A DNA stretch of 64,000 bases, taken from assembly GCA_022701365.1 (NCBI GenBank), contig JAKUHH010000025.1, forward strand, positions 868,001 through 932,000, read 5' to 3'. Source of the stretch: Mycocentrospora acerina. Taxonomy: Eukaryota; Ascomycota; Dothideomycetes; Pleosporales. Under the pieces are notes generated by a model. The model did no database searches. It was not told the origin of the DNA and saw only the letters and a program-made list of their open reading frames with translations. How positions within the stretch are numbered: position 1 is the stretch's first letter; each line of letters begins with the position of its first letter. The translations under genes were made by a program, and so were the position numbers. Positions 33,832 through 45,928 of the stretch are shown one piece after another.

Positions 33832-35619
33832 TTAAGCCCTCGCCCGAAACTGCAACATGGGCCCATCCTTCTTACTTGCAAATACATCCTTGATCTGGTA
33901 CTCAGTCGCTCTTGTCCTCCCAGCCTCCAAGTCCTTGCTTCCGGCGCCCAAAGTAGTGCCGGGTGCGAGCCTCAAATCATACAAGAACAAAACTCGGGCA
34001 ATGGTCACTGTCAGCTCTACATACGCCAATCCTTTCCCAATGCAGCCCCTTGGCCCTATACTGAAGGGATTGTACGCCGACTGCGCATCTGCGAGTCTGT
34101 CGTGCAGGGGATTGGCAGAAGGATCAGCCAACCAGCGCTCGGGGAGGTAGTCGAAGGGCTGTGGAAAGTAGTTTGCATTATGGTGAATCGCATAGATGGG
34201 AACACCGAGCTCGACACCAGCAGGGAAATGACGGCCATCAACATCCATGCCGCCTGTGAGTACCTGTCGGGGCAGAACACCAGCTACCGGCGGTGTCATG
34301 CGCATCGTCTCGTCGATACAAGCACGCAGGAATGAGCAGCCACTAAGCCTTGGCCCTGTTACAATTTCCTCGACGTCTGAAAAGGTGCTACGAAGTTCGT
34401 CACAGAGTTTTCGCAGCGCATTTGGGTTGTGTGCCAAGTAGAAGAAGGTTCCGGACATGGCTGTCGAGGTTGTGTCAGAGCCAGCGATGATGAGCAAGTT
34501 GGACTCGCCCCATAGCTCGTCCATTGTGAAGCCCTTGCCAGTTTCAGAATCCTTTGCGTTGAGAAGGTAGTAGAAAAAGTCCTTGCGGTCGACGTCAAGG
34601 CCAAGTTTTGTTCGCTCCATGGCCTGTCCTTTGCTGTACTGCATGTACTGCGCGCGCTGGCCAGCGATTTTGCGGAATAGGAGCTTGTCAAGGTGCCAGT
34701 TGTGGATTGTGAGGTGGGTGCCGCACTGGTTTTGTTAGTGCATGAGTTCTTTTTTTCCCCACGGCACAGAAGACGGGTACTCACGATCAAGTGGCGATGT
34801 GCAGCATTGCCAACCAGTTCTGTCGCGAACCGATTGGCAGGGCTCTCCAACATGCCAAAGGCCTTGCCAAAGACAAGATCACCCATGATATCAAAGACGA
34901 GCCATTCGCACCAATGGGCCGCGTTCCACGCACTGTTCCATTCTTTCTCGCTTGAAGACGCCTTGTCAGAGACTTGCAGTTGGCTTTTTCTGGCGAGCAG
35001 CTCACAGCCCACCCTCACGTTTGCGAGAATGTACTTTTCCAGACTCTTGATGGCGGAGTCGCTAAAGGCGTGGCTCATGACTCGCCTCTTCCGGGCATGC
35101 TGCATTTTGTCAATGGAAGAGTGGACACTGACGGCCTTGGGGGTGCTAGGAAAGGCCTTGTAAAAGTCCCCTTTGCGGACATTGGCGCGGAATCCGTAGA
35201 TGGTCTTGAGTCCGGTGGCAGTGTTGACGGAGAGCAAGTTGGGGCCGAGGCGCACATAGGGGCCGTACTGGGCGTGTGCATTGTGGAAAGCAAGATGGCG
35301 AGATCCCTTGTATGCGTAGTAGGTGAGGTAGATGTCAGTTATTTTTGCCAGAGGCGGGCCAGGGTATTTGGCCAATGGGTGAAATGCCAGCCTGTAAACG
35401 ATGACTGTGAGTATCTGGGCGGGGAGTTAGTGAGTGTTTTGAGTGGGTGTGTGTATATGTGTTGGGTGTGTGCATATGTGTTGGGTGTGTGTGTGCATGT
35501 ATTCGATGTGTGTGCATGTATTGGGTGGAGGGAGGACTGACGTAGAGCAACAGAGTGCCAAATGCCGAGGCCAGGAGGAGCAGCGGCGAGGTCAAGAGGG
35601 AAGAGACATGCAAGGCCAT
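33832..35619 (-). CDS. Cytochrome P450 monooxygenase
   Basis: Exons 35619-35542, 35414-34785 and 34725-33832 give 533 residues. Residues 5-35 are a membrane anchor, followed by a proline hinge (KYPGPPLAKI). The I-helix is AGSDTTSTA, the K-helix ETMR supplies the ExxR motif, PERW follows, and the heme loop FSIGPRGCIGKGLAY holds the Cys ligand. A microsomal, ER-bound oxygenase needing a P450 reductase. Sequence flavour is of fungal benzoate-4-monooxygenase-like P450s, but the substrate is not determinable. Neither neighbour suggests a metabolite cluster. Intron 1 carries a GT-rich minisatellite. A TATATAA box lies at 35801-35807 on the minus strand. Confidence 0.93.
35447..35527 (+). repeat. 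GT-rich minisatellite in P450 intron 1
   Basis: Four imperfect copies of a 16-20 base unit around TGTGTTGGGTGTGTGCATA. Confidence 0.75.
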
Positions 35620-35800
35620 GTTGGCAGCACGTAGGCGTGGCTTGCAGTGATGGGGTTCTTGTTATGTGTGCGAGGACATGGACACGTGAGTCTGGCCGGC
35701 TTCAATGGGCAATTGCAGCGCGAGATGGAGACGAGGACGTTAATGTGCAGACGCAGTGTCGAGCAATGGCAACATGGAGGCACAGTGTCTAGCTATGATA

Positions 35801-35807
35801 TTATATA
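35801..35807 (-). promoter_or_regulatory. TATA-like box of the P450 gene
   Basis: TATATAA on the minus strand about 180 bases before the P450 start codon. Confidence 0.4.
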
Positions 35808-36103
35808 GGCACACCGTGTTCCCACGGCCATCCGGATTCCCGCAATACCCAGCAATGCATTTCATTTTGTCGCGAGAAAAAAGGCTAATCGATGTGGAAT
35901 GCTTAGAAGCAGTCTCGTGCGTGTTGCTGACGGGCGAGGGCGAGGTATATGTTGCGGAAGGCGACGGGTAGGGGCGGGCGGCAGGTGGACGGGGGGGCAG
36001 CAGGGCACGGGCAACGGCTATCCAGGCGGGCGGCGGGTATCCGTGGCCACAAAAGGGACTGACTGGGCATGACGGGCAAGGGACTGCACACGGATACGCC
36101 CGG

Positions 36104-36297
36104 CACGTGACGAGCTACCTGCTGGACAATAGAGGGACTGCACACGGACAAGACGAAGGGCAGGCCTGGCACGTGACAGACCACCAACCGGGCAGGACAG
36201 GCCAAGGATACGCCCGGCACGTGACAGGCGGCGAGCAGCGGACGTGCCAGACCACCCACCTCCTGGCAGGACAGACAAGGGAGAAGCCCGGCACGTG
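36104..36297. promoter_or_regulatory. Array of four GGCACGTGAC E-boxes
   Basis: CACGTG occurs at 36104-36109, 36170-36175, 36218-36223 and 36292-36297, each within GGCACGTGAC, separated by GGCAGGACAG-type spacers. The palindrome is the classical bHLH/bZIP site (Cbf1/Pho4 class in yeast). The array lies between the divergent P450 and signal-peptide protein genes, nearer the latter. Confidence 0.6.
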
Positions 36298-36392
36298 ACG
36301 GGCTTACCTCCTGGGCAGCACACGCGGCCAGCAGCGACGGCGTGAGTGCGAGCGGCAGTGAGCGACGAGCGTCAACAATAGAAGCGCCCACG

Positions 36393-37706
36393 ATGCTGCT
36401 GGTCGCCGTGTCCCGCCTGGCCCTGGCCCTGGCGTGCCTGCTTCCTTTTGCCCACGCCCACCAACGCCCCGACTGCAGCGACGCCGCCCTCGCCGCCGCC
36501 CCGGCCTGCGCGCAGCCCATGGACGATGTCGTCGCCCTCACGCCGGGCTCGCTGTACGCGGCCAAGATTGGCTGCCACGCCTGCGACCGTGTCGAGCGCG
36601 AAGCCCAAGGCAAGCATCGCATCGTCCAGGCCGACTACGCCCTGTTCCTCAATGTCTCCCTCGCCCTCGACCGCCGCGCCGTGCTGCTCAACGGCGCGCC
36701 CGTCTACCCGCACATGGCCACCATCCCGCGCCCGCCGCCCATCCTCGCCCCCCAGCTGCGCCCGGCCTTTTCCTACGCGAACCTGTCGCAAGCCCTGGCC
36801 TGCCCCAACCCCGACTGTCGCCAGCCCATCCGCCAGCCCCTCGACGACGCCTGCGCCGCGTGGTGCAACGACCTGCCGCTGGGTGCCGTCACGCTCGACT
36901 TCCTGTACACGGCCCGCCCCACCGACTATGACGCCACCCACAAGGACGCCGCCGCCCGGTACTGGGAGATAGCCCTCGACGCCATTGGCGCCTCCAACGG
37001 CTACATGGACGACCCCCACGCCGTCTTCGACGACGCCAGCCAGAAGATGCTGCGCGTCATCGTTGCCGGCGTTGCGCTGGAGACTGGCGCTCGCAAGGGC
37101 GGCCACGGTGCACAGTCCGGCGACAGCCTGTTTGGCTCCGTCGACGAGGAAGAGACAATCTACGAGTACCAGATTGCCGACGTGAGCCTCCAGCCGAGAG
37201 CGTACCGCTTCCCCGCGAAACAGCCGCCCACCCTTTGGCAGAGAGTACGCATCTTCTTTGGCCTCGACATATGGGCGCACGACGGCCAGCTCGTCTTCCT
37301 GAGCGACGAGTGGGGCAATTGGGGCAAGAAGGGCACCCTCCGCAACATGTTTGGCGACCTTGTCCACTGGCACTTTTGGTTCCTGTTCTGGATCATCGTG
37401 CCAAGCACCATCGCTGGGCTCATTGCCCTCTACGGCCTGTACAGGCTTGTTCTGCTGATTTTGCAGCAGCGGGAACTCGCCCGATGGGACGGCATGGACG
37501 CTGTTTGGGAGCAGGTCCGGCGGGAGGGGACCGTCCAAGAGGAAGAAAATGCTCTGCTCAATGGTGCATATCGAGACGAGCCTGGAGAAGAAGGCAGTGC
37601 GCAGCCGCCGTACTACACAGATGAGCCCCAGACCATGAAGCCACTACCCAACAAACCGCTTCCAGAGAAGCCACTGCCTGACGTCCCGCTTATCGACGCA
37701 GAGTAG
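36393..37706 (+). CDS. Type I-like membrane protein with signal peptide, unknown function
   Basis: A single exon of 437 residues from ATG 36393. Residues 1-22 are a signal peptide (LLVAVSRLALALACLLPFAHA). The lumenal part has paired Cys (IGCHACDR, LACPNPDC, DDACAAWC). One transmembrane helix lies near residues 325-352 (WFLFWIIVPSTIAGLIALYG). A cytosolic tail ends with Pro repeats (KPLPNKPLPEKPLPDVPL) that look like SH3 ligands. No family is recognised. Third-codon positions are strongly GC-rich in the first 300 codons, unlike most neighbours, and this gives long antisense frames that I do not call. Confidence 0.78.
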   Translation: MLLVAVSRLALALACLLPFAHAHQRPDCSDAALAAAPACAQPMDDVVALTPGSLYAAKIGCHACDRVEREAQGKHRIVQADYALFLNVSLALDRRAVLLNGAPVYPHMATIPRPPPILAPQLRPAFSYANLSQALACPNPDCRQPIRQPLDDACAAWCNDLPLGAVTLDFLYTARPTDYDATHKDAAARYWEIALDAIGASNGYMDDPHAVFDDASQKMLRVIVAGVALETGARKGGHGAQSGDSLFGSVDEEETIYEYQIADVSLQPRAYRFPAKQPPTLWQRVRIFFGLDIWAHDGQLVFLSDEWGNWGKKGTLRNMFGDLVHWHFWFLFWIIVPSTIAGLIALYGLYRLVLLILQQRELARWDGMDAVWEQVRREGTVQEEENALLNGAYRDEPGEEGSAQPPYYTDEPQTMKPLPNKPLPEKPLPDVPLIDAE

Positions 37707-37811
37707 TCGGATCGCTCCAAGAAAATTTACCGTTTTCGCTTCAAGTTCATGTATATATATGTATATAGATATTTATAGATAAATTTCACCCCAATAGACT
37801 CTTCCACCGCT

Positions 37812-38923
37812 CTACGGCCTACCCTCCCATGCTTTGGATAGATACTCCTCGACCCCTTGAAACTTGTAGTCAGGGTACCTCCTGTTGAACTCATCCGACA
37901 CATCCCACGATCCATTTGAGATGCCCTGAAAGAACATGATGACAAAGTCCTTTGAAAACTGTGCCCGATCTGCAACGGGGATGACGGGATGCGATAACTG
38001 CGGCACCCAACTCGTCTTCAACTCACCTTTTGCAATGTCCTCGCTATACACCTGCTCAATACTCCACTCCCCGCCTCTCACCTTCTTCCCCACTTCAATC
38101 AACTCCTTGATCGACGTCCTGCACCCCCTGATCCCACCCACTACTGGCCACGGCTCCGGATCCTCCAGAGCCCTTGCCAGCACTTGAGAGTCGTCTGAGA
38201 TGGCCGTCAAACCAATCACTTGCTCCCCATCATCCAACACCATCGCCCTCCTATTCTCAAAATCCACAAAAAACGGCCACGTGATGAACTCTGGCGAAAG
38301 CGGATACGGATGCGCAAAGTAGTCGAGAAAGAGACTCGGCTGGAACAAACAGTACTCCATCCCGCCCAGCTCCCCGCTTTCCGAGAGCGCTTCAAGGTAC
38401 CGCGCAATTTCATCCTTGTTGGCATACGGTGCGACACCAGAGTTGTTCTTGATGCCCCACTCGCTGGGGGCGAAGCGCTTCACCCCCGCGGCAATGGACG
38501 CATGGATGAGGTTCTTCTGCACCACGCAGCCCGGGTCGAGATGCACGACGAGGAAGCTCAGACACACGTCGAACCCCTCAAGAGCAGAGGTGAGAGATGC
38601 GCGGTCTTGGTAATCGACCGTCTTGTACGACACGCCTGCTACCCCGGGCTTTGACGACGGCGGCGGTTGCTGTGAGCGCGTCAAGATTGTGATTTCATGC
38701 TTTCCCGAGGCGATTGGCGCGCGGAGAACTTCAGTCGCCACACCTGTAGGTAAAACAAAAACGCTGTCAATCAGTATTCATTCATTTATTCATTCATTCT
38801 TCAACCCCACCCATGTTACTTGACTCGACCTGACTTGACTTTACTCTGACAAGAAACAAAAAAAAGATGACAAGTGGGGGGTCACGTACTTCCTGTTCCG
38901 CCAGCTACAGCAATCTTGACCAT
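37812..38923 (-). CDS. NmrA-like / isoflavone-reductase-type oxidoreductase
   Basis: Exons 38923-38890 (34 bases) and 38743-37812 give 321 residues. The start is a Rossmann fold MVKIAVAGGTGSVATEVLRA split by the intron after GGTG. Then come ITILTRS, VDYQDRASL, GVKRFAPSEWG and FVDFENRRA, typical of the atypical SDR family with NmrA, isoflavone and phenylcoumaran reductases. Either an NADP-dependent reductase or a redox sensor without catalysis. The APSEWG loop is as in fungal members. Only 105 bases separate its stop from that of the opposing gene. Confidence 0.88.
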
Positions 38924-39717
38924 CTTGTAGAAAATTTAAGATTTTTAATTTTTTTCAAATTCAACTTTTATGATTCTGAGAGCGACTTGTTAATAGTAAT
39001 GTTCCAAGTGAAGTTTCACTGATATATCTATATATATATATACACATGGTACAATGCATGTAGCCTAATCCCAAGGCTCCGATTACGGGCCAACCACGGC
39101 ATCGGCCTATACAGAATGGCGTGCCTCCATCCTGCTAACCCTACCTAGTACAAGGACCGATGCTGACCCACACTCACTCACTCGTGCCTTACCAACGCCC
39201 ACAATCCTGCGTCAGCGTCAACTACACGCTAATCCATCCTTCTTACTATCGTCTCATCTACAACAATGTAAATTACTTGGATAAAAATACCCTTTACATG
39301 CAACCGTACTTTACCTTTTTTTAAACTCTTTTCGAAACAATCAAAAAAAATTACTCTTTTACTTCATGTACCAAAAAAATTGCCATTCAAAAAAACTAGC
39401 CTAAAAAATATAAACCATAATGTCATTAAAAACACACCATTCGCACGATATTATTAAAGTTAAATTACCCACTTACTTTTACCAAAGATAAGATATACAC
39501 ACACACTCACAAACACACACTGACATAAATGGTAAACTACATAAAACCCTCTTATCAAAGATAACTTTAAAAAATACCGTCAGCAATGGTAAAATAATCA
39601 AATCCAATAAATCAACAAGATCAACAACATTCACACAGTTCACCACCGTCGAATATTGATTCTATGGACATTAGATTAGAAAACCTTTGTCAAATCAGCA
39701 AATCCCTTCCCTACCAA
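38924..39717. other. AT-rich intergenic, 0.8 kb
   Basis: Contains a TA run at 39021-39043, A/T-rich stretches and a CA-rich stretch near 39495-39525. Probably the NmrA-like promoter and the long 3' UTR of the next gene. No coding sequence. Confidence 0.5.
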
Positions 39718-42195
39718 CTAACTATAATCCTTTCGACTGCTTCTTACACCCATACGTTTCAATCTCTCCAATTCATCATGGGCCTGAGCACATGAACGGC
39801 TCCATGTCGTTGAAGGTACCAACAAAGGAGCCTGCCAATTGCAAGAGTGTAAAGGACGGCTAGTAGAATACGGTGACTGCCATTCGTCCGGTCTAGTGAT
39901 AAATCCCTGTGAATCAACGTTCCGCCCCTGATAATGCAGTAGGCGTGGTCTTGACTCTGCTAGACATTGCGCCATCGTTTGCTGGTATGACCCATGCTTG
40001 GAATTGCGGGGCGAGTTGAAGGAAGAGAGCTTGTTCAGACTACGCTGCTTATACTTCCCAGCACCCTCTCTTTTGGTCTGGCCCCAAGGAGACCGATAAA
40101 CGCCGGAATGACTGGAACTATCCTGCGGCTCAGCGATTGTGGATCCCAAAAGTGATTCCCTGTACCGCTGGTCGTTCTTGAAGAAGGGACTTACCACACT
40201 CGGGAATTGATGCCTCGACTGCTGATTTTGATTAGACGCATAAGTGAAAGAACTCCGCACCGGTGCATGTTCAGTTCTATTGACGTAACTGCTAGCCTGA
40301 TCAATTAGAGGTTGACCAGTACAACGTGAAGTCGAGCGTGTTCCAACGGGTGATTGTTGGAGAAATGAAGGTTCCAAGCCATACGAATTTTGCGTATTGA
40401 GATCATCCAGTTGACGCTCACCTTGATCAGTACGAGCAATCTTTCTGTTAATCACACCAGGATGGCATGTTTTGGATCTGACCTTGCGGGGGTCTTCTAG
40501 CCCAAGCTCCAAACCATTGCCTCGAGACAAGCCATCCATCAGACGTGTATAGGATGGTTCTGTAGGTAAGCGAGTCCCTTTATTCGTCGACGCATTGTTC
40601 ACCGCGAACGAAAATTCCGAATGTGTATCATTGATACCCATACTTGAGAGAAGTCGAGAACTGCGAGCATCTGCGACTTGTGGTACATAACCCACAGGTA
40701 ATCCTCCTGACATGTATGGTGTATCGATGTGATGACCGTGGCGAGTTGAAAGCCTGCCATTATCAGCAACTGGAGAAGCTGACATCTTCGGCCAGTCTCC
40801 ACAGTCGTACATATTTGTGTCACTACCTGGGTCATCTATTGCGGAGGTGGAAGGAACATCGCGAGAAAACTTCTTCTTCAACTTTGGAAGGATCGTACGC
40901 ATAGAGTGCATTCTTGATAATGGCTTTGGTGGCGGAGGCATGGCATCTCGACTACTGGGCATCTCGTTGTTTACATTCTCAAGGAGAGGAGAATCTAGAC
41001 GTTGTCGTTTTAATGGGCGCCGACCGAATGGACTACTATATGACATGATCTCGCCATTGCTTCCAGCACCTGCCGATCTGCCAGCGGTGCGACTTGAGGA
41101 TATTTTGCGAGGCGAAGTATCCGTTCTATGTGGAGCCTCGTCGTCGCAAATATTTCGGTCAGAAGATATTCGTCCAGGGAAGTTGGGTATAGGCTCTAGC
41201 GCCATCGCAAAGCCAAGTTTCGCGAGTCGGTCTTTCATCTTTTCATTTTGTCTGCAGATATATCAATCGCTGCATGAGATAGTACACACGTCTTCACATA
41301 CTCTACTAGCATGGGAACCAGCTTGATGTAATGCTTAATAGCAGACTTGTTCGCCTTGAATGTCTTAAAATCGCACAAGTCAATCTCAATACGACGGTAC
41401 TGCTCGACCTCCTGCTCGAGCTCGTGCAGACGCATCTTGTATGATTCAAAGCTATCCAAGTCTTCAAATTGCTGCTGTATGGCGCGCAGTCGCTCGTTTT
41501 CTTTTCGTAGCTCGACAACTTCTGCATGCTCTGCTGCAGCAACCTCTTGAATGCTGTCAAGCTTCTTTCTTATATCCCCCAAGTCATTCTGAAGCGATTT
41601 TCGGCTAGCATAGGTGTTCTGACAGTACCGTATGAGTGCGACGTACTGAAACTGGTCATGTAAGTAACAACAAGAGATGGTTATTCACGGTTGACGTACG
41701 CGTAATGCTTCCATCTCTTTTCCGTTACCATCGAGCCTCATCGGCGGCGCGACGAACCATGTTGCTGGAATTGCAGGGTCGCATTCGTCTTTTCGCAAAC
41801 CACGCAGTGAATAGAGGTCTCGAGGCTCGCCGTCGTTTTTCTCCTTTACACACATTGGACATGGCGCTTGCGGGCGCTGTCCACCGGGGTGAAAAGGTGG
41901 ACCTGTTCGTGCCGTGAGCCAGTGATTAGATATAGTTTTCTGTCGCCCTAATCTTTAGCATGGACTCACCTCCACCCTCCAGGTGACTACTGCAGAAGAC
42001 ATGGCAGCAGCTGGCTAGGAACAGCTTGGAGACGAGGCGCTCCTTAGGATGAATTCCATCTGAGAGGCCTAGGACTGTTTCGTGATGGCCTTGGTAGATG
42101 TCGGCGAGTGTAGCACAGCATACTGAACACGAGTAGATGAAGTTGAGCGGCGGGATGCCTGGTGCAGCCTGCGTTTTTGGCGATTCTTGATTCAT
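39718..42195 (-). CDS. RING-like zinc-binding, coiled-coil protein
   Basis: Exons 42195-41970, 41902-41700, 41651-41302 and 41251-39718 give 770 residues. The N-terminus has spaced Cys/His: YSCSVCCATL, then LASCCHVFCSSHLEGG, then APCPMC, which looks like a divergent RING or related cross-brace finger. A conserved block DLYSLRGL and MRLDGNGKEMEALRFQY follows, then a coiled coil at about 150-230. The remaining 500 residues are Ser/Arg/Pro-rich and disordered. Exon joins keep frame; the last intron uses GTATGT..CAG over 50 bases. It may be an E3-type ubiquitin or SUMO ligase, with meiotic Zip3/Hei10 relatives as one possibility, but I see no direct evidence for that. Confidence 0.72.
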
Positions 42196-42558
42196 GGCAG
42201 CACAGTAATACAGGGTAACGCAGGAGCAGCACAGGAGATTGGAGCGGAGCACAACCGCAATCGACGGTGAGGCAGCAGCAGGAAGTCGCGATATGATTGC
42301 CAAGACCCATGGACCCTGACGCGCATGTTTTTCTTTGAAAGAGTGAAACAGATGAGAAGAGTATGTGGCCAAGACCGTAGTCTGACAATCAATCGGCTAC
42401 TGACTGAGAATACGAGATGTGATCAGAAGCGCAAAGGGGAAGAGCAATCACAAAGAAAAATGCCTGATCTAATGTCACGCAAGAAAAGTTTGTCATCATA
42501 TGTACAGACACAACCCATTGCCCTCTGCCCATCCTTCCGTGAAATTCCTAGGGCATTC

Positions 42559-43240
42559 TCATGTGAATACTCGGCAGGGGTACCTGTGCTAATGTCAGTA
42601 TCACATTTGGCGAAAGAAGACACGGCCAGTGGCTTACTCAGAGGGATACGACTGTTCACCCTCCAAGTCATATCTCTTCGACCCTGCAGGACCATGGACA
42701 TGCAATCCGCTGGGAAGCGGAGGCATACCTCCAGGCCCCAGTACATCCTTTCCAAGGCTGGCGTTCCTCTCAAAAGCCACGGCAAGGCCCTTCGCACCCT
42801 GTTCTTGGGCAGCCACCAATTGCTTCGAGCCTGCTTCGCCAATCAGCTCCTGCTTGGGAGCCGCCGCACTCCCGACCTCAAGTAGCGCAACCGCGTCGGC
42901 CTGTGTGACAGTAGACAGCCTTGGGTACCTGCGTCGCACGTCGCGCTTCCAGTATGGATTGTCGGCGATGTCGGCGGCGGGCACGGTGACAGGGTCGTCG
43001 TACGTGTTGGGGTCGAGAGCACCTGGGGGTGGGTTGCGGAATTGCGGGTTCATGGGGATACCGGTAGAGCGCTTGGAGTCGATAGCGAAGATCCTGTTGA
43101 TTGCAGCATAGATGCCCGTGGGTTGCACCGTGTATTTCTGTCCTTGGCCGTCAGCGTACTGGTCGCGGCAGCTCTTCGAGGGCGTCGGGAGGGGTTATGA
43201 GGCGCACCGAAAAGGTCGTCGCGACCTTCTTGGACGTCAT
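42559..43240 (-). CDS. NADH:ubiquinone oxidoreductase 21 kDa accessory subunit
   Basis: Exons 43240-43208, 43158-42638 and 42583-42559 give 192 residues. After an 11-residue first exon come KYTVQPTGIY, IFAIDSKRSTGIPMNPQFRN, YDDPVTVPAADIADNPYWKRD and RRRYPRLS, characteristic of the fungal 21 kDa (Neurospora 21.3 kDa) complex I subunit. The last exon is just 25 bases and adds YPCRVFT, restoring the conserved C-terminus; without it the frame would stop after YPSE. It acts in the inner mitochondrial membrane as a supernumerary subunit. The first intron (49 bases) is inferred from frame. Confidence 0.87.
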
Positions 43241-45928
43241 TTTGAACACCCAAGTCACTGGTAGCGCGTGTGAGGAGTGGGAATGGGTCAATGGGCGGAA
43301 TTAATCGTGTTGCGCCCTCGTCGACGTTGTCGTGATGCTCGCTGAGGTTCAACCAGCCTGACGTGCGCTAGCCCGGAGAATGCCGCATTTTGTAAGCCGT
43401 AAGCCTTCCCCTCTCATTTGTCACTGACGACCACACCTTGCGTCACCGCAATGCTCTCAATCGCACTCATCTTCTTGCATAATTGTGTTGTTTGAGTTCA
43501 AAAACGATTTATTTTTTCTACAGGCTCAATCTTAATCTTTGCTCATGTCACGTTCCTATCTTCAAGCACTGATTACATTTACTGCGCAGACAACTTTACT
43601 TTCATGATCCCCATCACCTTCGAACAAGGTCCATACAATGACGCAAAGATTCTTGTTAATTTCATATTCCATGAATGCCATTTGTGAATAATACCCAAAG
43701 TCGCCTTGTCAGTGTAGGCAAATCGACTATAAATATGAATAAGTAAATCATACCAAAGTTGTGGCCATTACATTTTCGATTTCACAATGTAAAATTAGAA
43801 AATATTCCACAAACAATTCTAAAAAAATTCTTGATTTCGAACATGAATATTCATCGATAACTACACCAGCTACCTTCGCCGCAAATTAGATGCCAGAAGA
43901 AGCAAATAATACTCGTAAAGAAAACAATTCGGGAAATCACGTTTGTTGTTGTTAATTTTATTGAATTCTCCAACTCAAGGAAACACGACAGTAAGAAATC
44001 ACAATATTAGTAAGTGTATGTGGGGATTCTACTAAACCAAGAATCCGTTCGATGCAGCTACCGTGTAGCCGCCAAATAGTAATATGTACATATATGTGTG
44101 TAGAGGATGATGATGTAGCGTCGATGTGGACATTGGTATCGTTTTGTTGATTCGACTTGGATACCATGACATGGTTTTTGGAGACTTCATTGCTCCAAAT
44201 CGCGTTTTTTCATCGTCGCTGATGTGGAGGTGGTTAGCAGCACATCTTGTACAGCTCACTGTATGGTAATGTGCCAATGGAACCAAAATTTAGTCTTTGG
44301 GCCTGACATACCTTGAATAAATCAAGCCTTTGTCGCAGCTTGTAAGCTTTACAATTGACGTATAGCTGTAACCATATCCATTTGTTTTTCATTTGCCCCA
44401 TGAGGATGGTTTTTGCCGTAAATGTTGACTTTTTGAGTAAAAGCTAAAAAAGAGTGATATATAAGAAATGTCGATGATTGGCATGTTTGGGACGAGATAT
44501 ATAGTTGGGAAGAAAGAGCTCCGAATACAAACGCAACCTTTCGACATGTAGAAAAAGTGAAAGCAGCGAACCGTTGTTTCCAAAATAAAAAGGGCGTAAG
44601 CGTAATAGATGAATATCACTACTAGAAAATCGCAATGATATGAGAAAAATTTGTAGAGTATGCTGGAGAAGAATTCATCACACGCATGTCGCTTTTAGCG
44701 TAATTTGATATGTTATATTAACGATAAAGCATACAAGACGCAGGCAGAGGTTAAGGCTTTTCCCCATTACCTGACGACCGATTCTCAGCGTTTGCGTGAC
44801 CCAGAACAAGGAAGGGTATGACAAACTCGAACAGAAGCTGGTATTTACTTAACAAATATTATAGATAACGCCCCGAGATTGAGACTTTTTCTCCACGTCT
44901 AGTCATTTGAGTTTGCTTGAGAAGCCTTTTCGAACGGAAGTGAATGCGAAAGCATTATTATCTCGAAAAGATACGGGGAAGGAGCAGCTGATCGATTTTG
45001 GATTAACCGATGACAAATCATGAAGTGGCCTCCATAGGCAATGTGGTGCTAAATTGTTCACTTCCGTATTTGCAGTAGAACTCTGTGTTAAGAATTAATC
45101 TCAATGACTAAAATTACGTGTTTAATAACGCTGATTTGAAGGGAGCTGAGTTGAGGTTGAAGACATCATAGGCGAAATCTGGGACTCAGGGATGGAACCC
45201 TTTCCATAAGATCTTGATCTCGACAAGCGGTAATCTCGGACGGGAGTTTATGTGCTTGTTTGTCTGTCACGGTAGTGATGATAATATCTTGTTAGGCTGA
45301 AAGTTGATTTTGAGTAACCTTATCAGGGAGATTGACGCAAGGGACTTATCTTTAGGATTGAAAATGGACATGTGATTATAATATCAAATCACTGCCTTGT
45401 GCAAAATCTTGTATCAGATCGAATATCCATGTGCCAGATATCCGTAGTGCGCAAGCAAAGTCCGGATACAACGGCACTCCAGGGTCCAACTAAGCTCATT
45501 AGCTCTACTCCTGCCCAACGGCACTGCAGCACACTATACAGCACTTATAACAACCAAAAACAACATCAAATGTAGTGCTGAAGTGTAACGTTTTTAGTTG
45601 AATATTCCTGTTACACACCAAGACAATGACGCATCAAGGTACACAGTAAGAGGCTTGCTGATCACGACTGGATTGGTGAGACCTTGACGTCATGCGATGC
45701 CGCGATCCTGCTTCTCAGGCAGCGCGAAGTCGGTCTGGGGTAGAGATGTAAATATATAAGACAGAGGTTAACACTGGTACAATATTTTCTGCACAAGTCA
45801 ATTCAAGTACACATTGTTAACTCAGAGCACACCGTATCGTCCAATTCTTTATTCCCAGACCCCAAGGTTTGACACCCAAACACGACCAACTCCCTACTCC
45901 CAATAACAACAATACCAACTCAACAACC
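43241..45928. other. 2.7 kb AT-rich region without genes
   Basis: No frame longer than about 85 codons and none recognised on either strand. The first part is the complex I gene promoter. The last 200 bases carry TATATAAG (45753-45760) and CA/CT-rich leader sequence of the next gene. The middle could hold noncoding RNA or decayed DNA, and nothing there is diagnostic. Confidence 0.5.
45753..45760 (+). promoter_or_regulatory. TATA-like box
   Basis: TATATAAG about 170 bases before the start codon at 45929, followed by a CA-rich stretch. Confidence 0.45.

Noticed and set aside
35903..36622. 239-codon minus-strand frame over the E-box array
   Set aside because: Made of repetitive promoter DNA and antisense coding; no recognised domain.
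36372..37538. 388-codon open frame on the minus strand
   Set aside because: It is antisense to the signal-peptide membrane protein gene and arises from that gene's GC-rich third positions; composition is Gly/Val/Arg-rich with no domain.
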